Source: Plenodomus lindquistii
Lineage: Eukaryota; Ascomycota; Dothideomycetes; Pleosporales; Leptosphaeriaceae
Assembly (NCBI GenBank): GCA_025504975.1
Contig: JANUWI010000015.1
Location: forward strand, 744,001 to 808,000
DNA: 64,000 nucleotides
Direction: 5' to 3'
Position 1 is the stretch's first letter, and each line of letters starts with the position of its first letter. Below are positions 60,976-64,000 of the stretch, in pieces. A program made the translations under genes and the position numbers. The notes beneath the pieces are model-generated. The model saw only the letters and a program-made list of their open reading frames with translations. It was not told the origin of the DNA and searched no databases.

Positions 60976-63107
60976 ATAGACTGCTAAAAAGGAAGGACTT
61001 ATAGAAACTATAAATTAAAATTACTAGCTGCAATTTTAAGTCGCTCTAAAGTAGCCTATAGTATAAGTTATAATTCTACCTAGGCTAAACTTTAATTATA
61101 AAAAGTATAAACGCTTTTTAAACAGCTAGTTAGACAGCTTTTAATTAAAAATAATCTACTTTAAATAAAAAAGGGAGGCAGTAAGCTATAAAAAGATTTT
61201 ATATAAGTAAAAAACCTAGAATAGAAAGTAAAAAAGTGTTAGATAGGAATAGTTTATATCTACTGCTGCTAATAAAGGCTTAGAGGCTAAAAAGTAAAAA
61301 CACTAGAGCTAGCTTTATTAGAGAGCTAGCTAAATAGACTTACACTAGCTAATAAAGGCTAATTAAAAGAAAGTAAGAAAAACAAAAACTAAACTTATTA
61401 AAAGCTAGCTACGCAAAACTTTAAGTATAATACCTAGGTAAAGTAACTAGAGTATCTACACCTAAAAATAGTTTACTACTAAAACTATAGAGACAACTAG
61501 GCTACTAAACTTTTTATAGAAAAAGCTTAACTAGAACTAGAACTACAGCTATAACCTCTCTAATTACTACGCAAGAAAGAGCTAGTACTAGCATTGCTAT
61601 TACCGCAAGCATAAACGCAAGCTAAAAAAAAAAAGGGGTGCTAAAGGCAATAATTAGACTAAGTAGCTTTAATTTTAGCTAAAAAAGGCAAGTTAGCTTT
61701 AGTTAGAGTAGTAAAGTAGTCTAAAAAAAAGTTAGTAAAAAGAATAAGTATAGAGTAATATTAGAAAGCCCTACTATAAAACATACAGCAAGAGGTATTA
61801 CTATTAAAGGCGTATTTATTACAGGCTCTAAAGTTTAGTAAGCAGCTCTAATAGTAAAACTATAAATAGAGTTTAAAAGTATAACTAGTGCTAGTACTGC
61901 CCTAGTAGTAAGTATAGTAATTGTTATTTGCATAGCTGCAATTACTGCCTGCTAACTACTAAATAGCTTAAATAAAGTTAGTAAAAGACTACTTAAAGGA
62001 CTTTTAGAAAGAAAAACTTACTAGCTTTTAAGTTAGTGTTATAGTACCTACGTTAAGTACCTATACTAAATAACTAACTAATAGTTAGAAAAGTAGTAGC
62101 TAGAAAGCGCAGTAATTTAGAACCTAGGTAGGCGTTATTATTATCGCGGTATATAGTAAGAAAGTAAAGGTAAAGTTTAAATATAATACTCTAGGCCTAC
62201 AGCTACTAGATAAAATAAGCTAACTCTCTAAAGAATTATATAGTTACTAGGCAATTATAATAGTAGTTTACTATTACAAGTTAGTAACTAAAAAATAATT
62301 AAAAAAAAAAGAATTTATACTACTCTAGTAGGTAGTTCTTTACCTTAAAAGTATTATACTACTATAATTCTAAAGTTATATTGCTGTTTAAAGCGTAGTA
62401 ACTCTAGAGAGGACTACTACCTAGAGGACTACTATTTAGAAGGCTACTACTGCTAGTACTACTACCTAGGCTACTAGAAGCAGTAGTAACTATAGCTATA
62501 TTAATTAAATAGCTGTTAAAAAAAGAGAAGGTGTTAAATAAAAGTTAATATAAGCTTAGAAGCTAAAAAGGCAGGAGAGTTAGAGGCTGTTAAAGTTAAA
62601 AGTCTATTAGTAGAAAAGAGTTAAAGGTAGAGAAAGAAAGTTAAAAGGAAGCTAGAGAGAAAGAGGTTTTTTTATAAGCGGCTAGGCGTTTGCCTTTTAG
62701 CGCAGAAATTAGTTATTAGGCTCTTTAGGGCAATAGTAGTCTCTATTTATTTTCTAATTATAATAGAAGTAGCTAACTAGAGGCTAGCAAGCAACGCGCA
62801 GTTAAAAGTAAAAAATAGGAATAAATAAAAGTCTGTCTAAGTAATCTTACTACCTAGCCTAGAGACTAATTAGAGGCTTTAGATATAACCTAAAGTAAAC
62901 TAGGCGTAGTAATTTTAAATAGATTTCTTTTAGTTAGTAATAGATTTTATAGTATTAAAGCGTTTTTATTTATATTTTAGGCACACTAATACGCTTGCAG
63001 ACAGGCTAGTAGCTAATTAAAAACTAATTAGAGCTAGTAAATACGTTATTAGCCTCTAACGCAGTTGCTATTTTAAAAGGGGCTTAAATTCTAGGTAAGA
63101 GAGAGAA
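60976..63107. other. 3' internal region of Gypsy element, unassigned
   Basis: This ~2.1 kb between the integrase and the 3' LTR contains Lys/Gln-rich frames full of stops. No chromodomain or known accessory gene was recognised. Confidence 0.45.
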
Positions 63108-63302
63108 TATAGTAGAAATACATAGTATAGAGGCCTAAGTAGCTTTTAAAAAGGTTACGTAGGTAGAGCAGAACTAATAAATAGCTATTTAAAGTCCTAT
63201 TAGAGATAGAGGACACCTTTTTTTTAGTTATCTTATAATCTACCTTTTACTAATTTAGTATTAAGCCTTCTATGCTAGAGTAAAGCATAGTTTTCCTCTA
63301 TA
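63108..63302 (+). repeat. 3' long terminal repeat of the Gypsy element
   Basis: It is colinear with the 5' LTR over all 195 bp. It begins TATAGTAG where the left copy has TGTAGTAG, a G-to-A change. Confidence 0.9.
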
Positions 63303-63306
63303 CTAT
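63303..63306. repeat. target-site duplication CTAT, right copy
   Basis: It matches CTAT at 40,909-40,912. Confidence 0.65.
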
Positions 63307-64000
63307 AGCTAGCTAAAAAATATAAAATATAGATATTATAGTATATATAAAATAAAGTATATAAATAAACTAGAATTATTTTATACTATTATTTAGGCTT
63401 TATACTTTAGAAAAACCTATTTTTATTAAGCTTATAAATAGATCTCTATTTAAAAAAAAGTAGCTACTTTTAAACTATAGAACGCTTTATAATCTTTTAT
63501 GTACTTTAAACTAGAGTATATTAATTTTTAAGTTACTTATTTAATAAAATAATAGTTTTAAAAAGTATATATAAATAAGTTTCTATTTAATAAAAAGCTT
63601 TAAAAGCTTATGTAAGTAAAGTTATTAACTTTTTAAATTTTAGAATTTAGTAGTTCTATAAATAGCTAGTCTAATTACTATATAAATAGTAGTATATTTT
63701 TAGTAAGTATAAATAAAAGTTTTATTAAAAAAGTTCTAAAGAAGATTTTTTATATTAATTTAATTTAAAAGATTATATATAAAGTGTACTATAAAAATAG
63801 TATTACTTTCTAATACTAAAGTACTAAAATCTTTTTTTATAAACTTTTCTATTTCTATAAATAAGTAATGTATTTCTAGTTATTCTAAAATAAAAAAAGA
63901 GTAAGCGTATTTATTATATAGCTATAAAAACTACTTTAGGTAGTACTATAGAAGTAGTAGTTATTTTAATAGTAGCTAGTTATAAAACTTTAAATACTTT
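63307..64000. other. older AT-rich decayed sequence
   Basis: The composition returns to the very AT-rich state seen before 40.9 kb, which marks it as the DNA into which the Gypsy element jumped. No feature was identified. Confidence 0.5.

Larger units (their letters stand above)
40913..63302 (+). mobile_element. RIP-degraded Ty3/Gypsy LTR retrotransposon, interrupted by a nested element
   Basis: Two direct 195-bp LTRs (40,913-41,107 and 63,108-63,302) and a CTAT duplication bound the element. Between them, on the plus strand, come gag with a CCHC knuckle (43,039-43,080), a protease-like region, reverse transcriptase (about 45.4-46.0 kb), RNase H (to about 46.8 kb), then foreign DNA, then integrase (about 59.55-60.97 kb) and ~2.1 kb of unassigned 3' sequence. 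The RT-RH-IN order identifies Gypsy rather than Copia. All coding parts carry many stops from RIP. Without the insert it would be about 9.7 kb. Confidence 0.9.
31620..64000. other. AT-rich, RIP-mutated block of degenerate transposable elements
   Basis: From about 31,620 to the window end the composition falls abruptly to mostly A and T. CpA and TpG are nearly absent, while TA, CTA and TAG are very frequent, which is the outcome of CpA-to-TpA RIP mutation. The longest open frame is about 71 codons, and none has a domain. Former Trp and Gln codons read TAG or TAA, former Asp reads Asn, Gly reads Ser/Arg, and His reads Tyr. Parts not assigned to an element below (31.6-32.2, 33.6-35.9, 36.8-37.3 and 39.1-40.9 kb) look like the same kind of decayed repeat, but I could not identify them. 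Confidence 0.95.

Overview
The window is nuclear DNA of a filamentous ascomycete, probably a Dothideomycete (Pleosporales-like). Three things suggest this: 47-93 nt introns with GT...CTGAC/CTAAC...AG signals, typical ascomycete gene families (DUF7514-type protein, NmrA-like, tricalbin, secreted short tyrosinase), and a long AT-rich block with the signature of repeat-induced point mutation (RIP). The species assignment is inference.

Layout. Bases 1 to about 31,600 are a gene-rich, GC-balanced segment with 14 gene models on both strands. In order they are: aldehyde dehydrogenase (3' end cut by the window), GH47 mannosidase of the EDEM/Mnl class with a PA domain, Tim50, an F-box-like hypothetical protein, an NmrA-like protein, a NDUFAF3-like complex I assembly factor, a small hypothetical protein, a tricalbin, a DUF7514-type protein, UTP-glucose-1-phosphate uridylyltransferase, a tandem dihydroneopterin-aldolase-fold protein, the Hsp70/Hsp90 co-chaperone Sti1, a bZIP factor, and a decayed tyrosinase. 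Most are housekeeping genes (secretion and ER quality control, mitochondrial import and complex I assembly, ER-plasma membrane contacts, UDP-glucose supply, protein folding). They do not form an obvious pathway cluster. Exon boundaries were worked out by hand and keep the reading frame in every multi-exon model. One acceptor, in the tyrosinase, is destroyed.

Bases ~31,620-64,000 are an AT-rich block with no plausible intact gene. CpA and TpG are almost absent, and former Trp/Gln codons read as stops. Reading through those stops shows what the DNA was: three pogo/Fot1-type DDE transposon copies (about 32.2-33.6, 35.9-36.8 and 37.3-38.8 kb), and one Ty3/Gypsy LTR retrotransposon spanning 40,913-63,302 with matching 195-bp LTRs and a CTAT target duplication. 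The Gypsy element is split between RNase H and integrase by an insertion of about 12.7 kb (about 46.9-59.55 kb). That insertion carries a Plavaka-type DNA transposon transposase and several minisatellites. The outer, older DNA is the most AT-rich and the nested layers are less so, giving a visible RIP stratigraphy.

The tyrosinase at the edge of this block has lost its intron-2 acceptor and three probable copper-ligand histidines. It is the clearest case of gene decay in the window.
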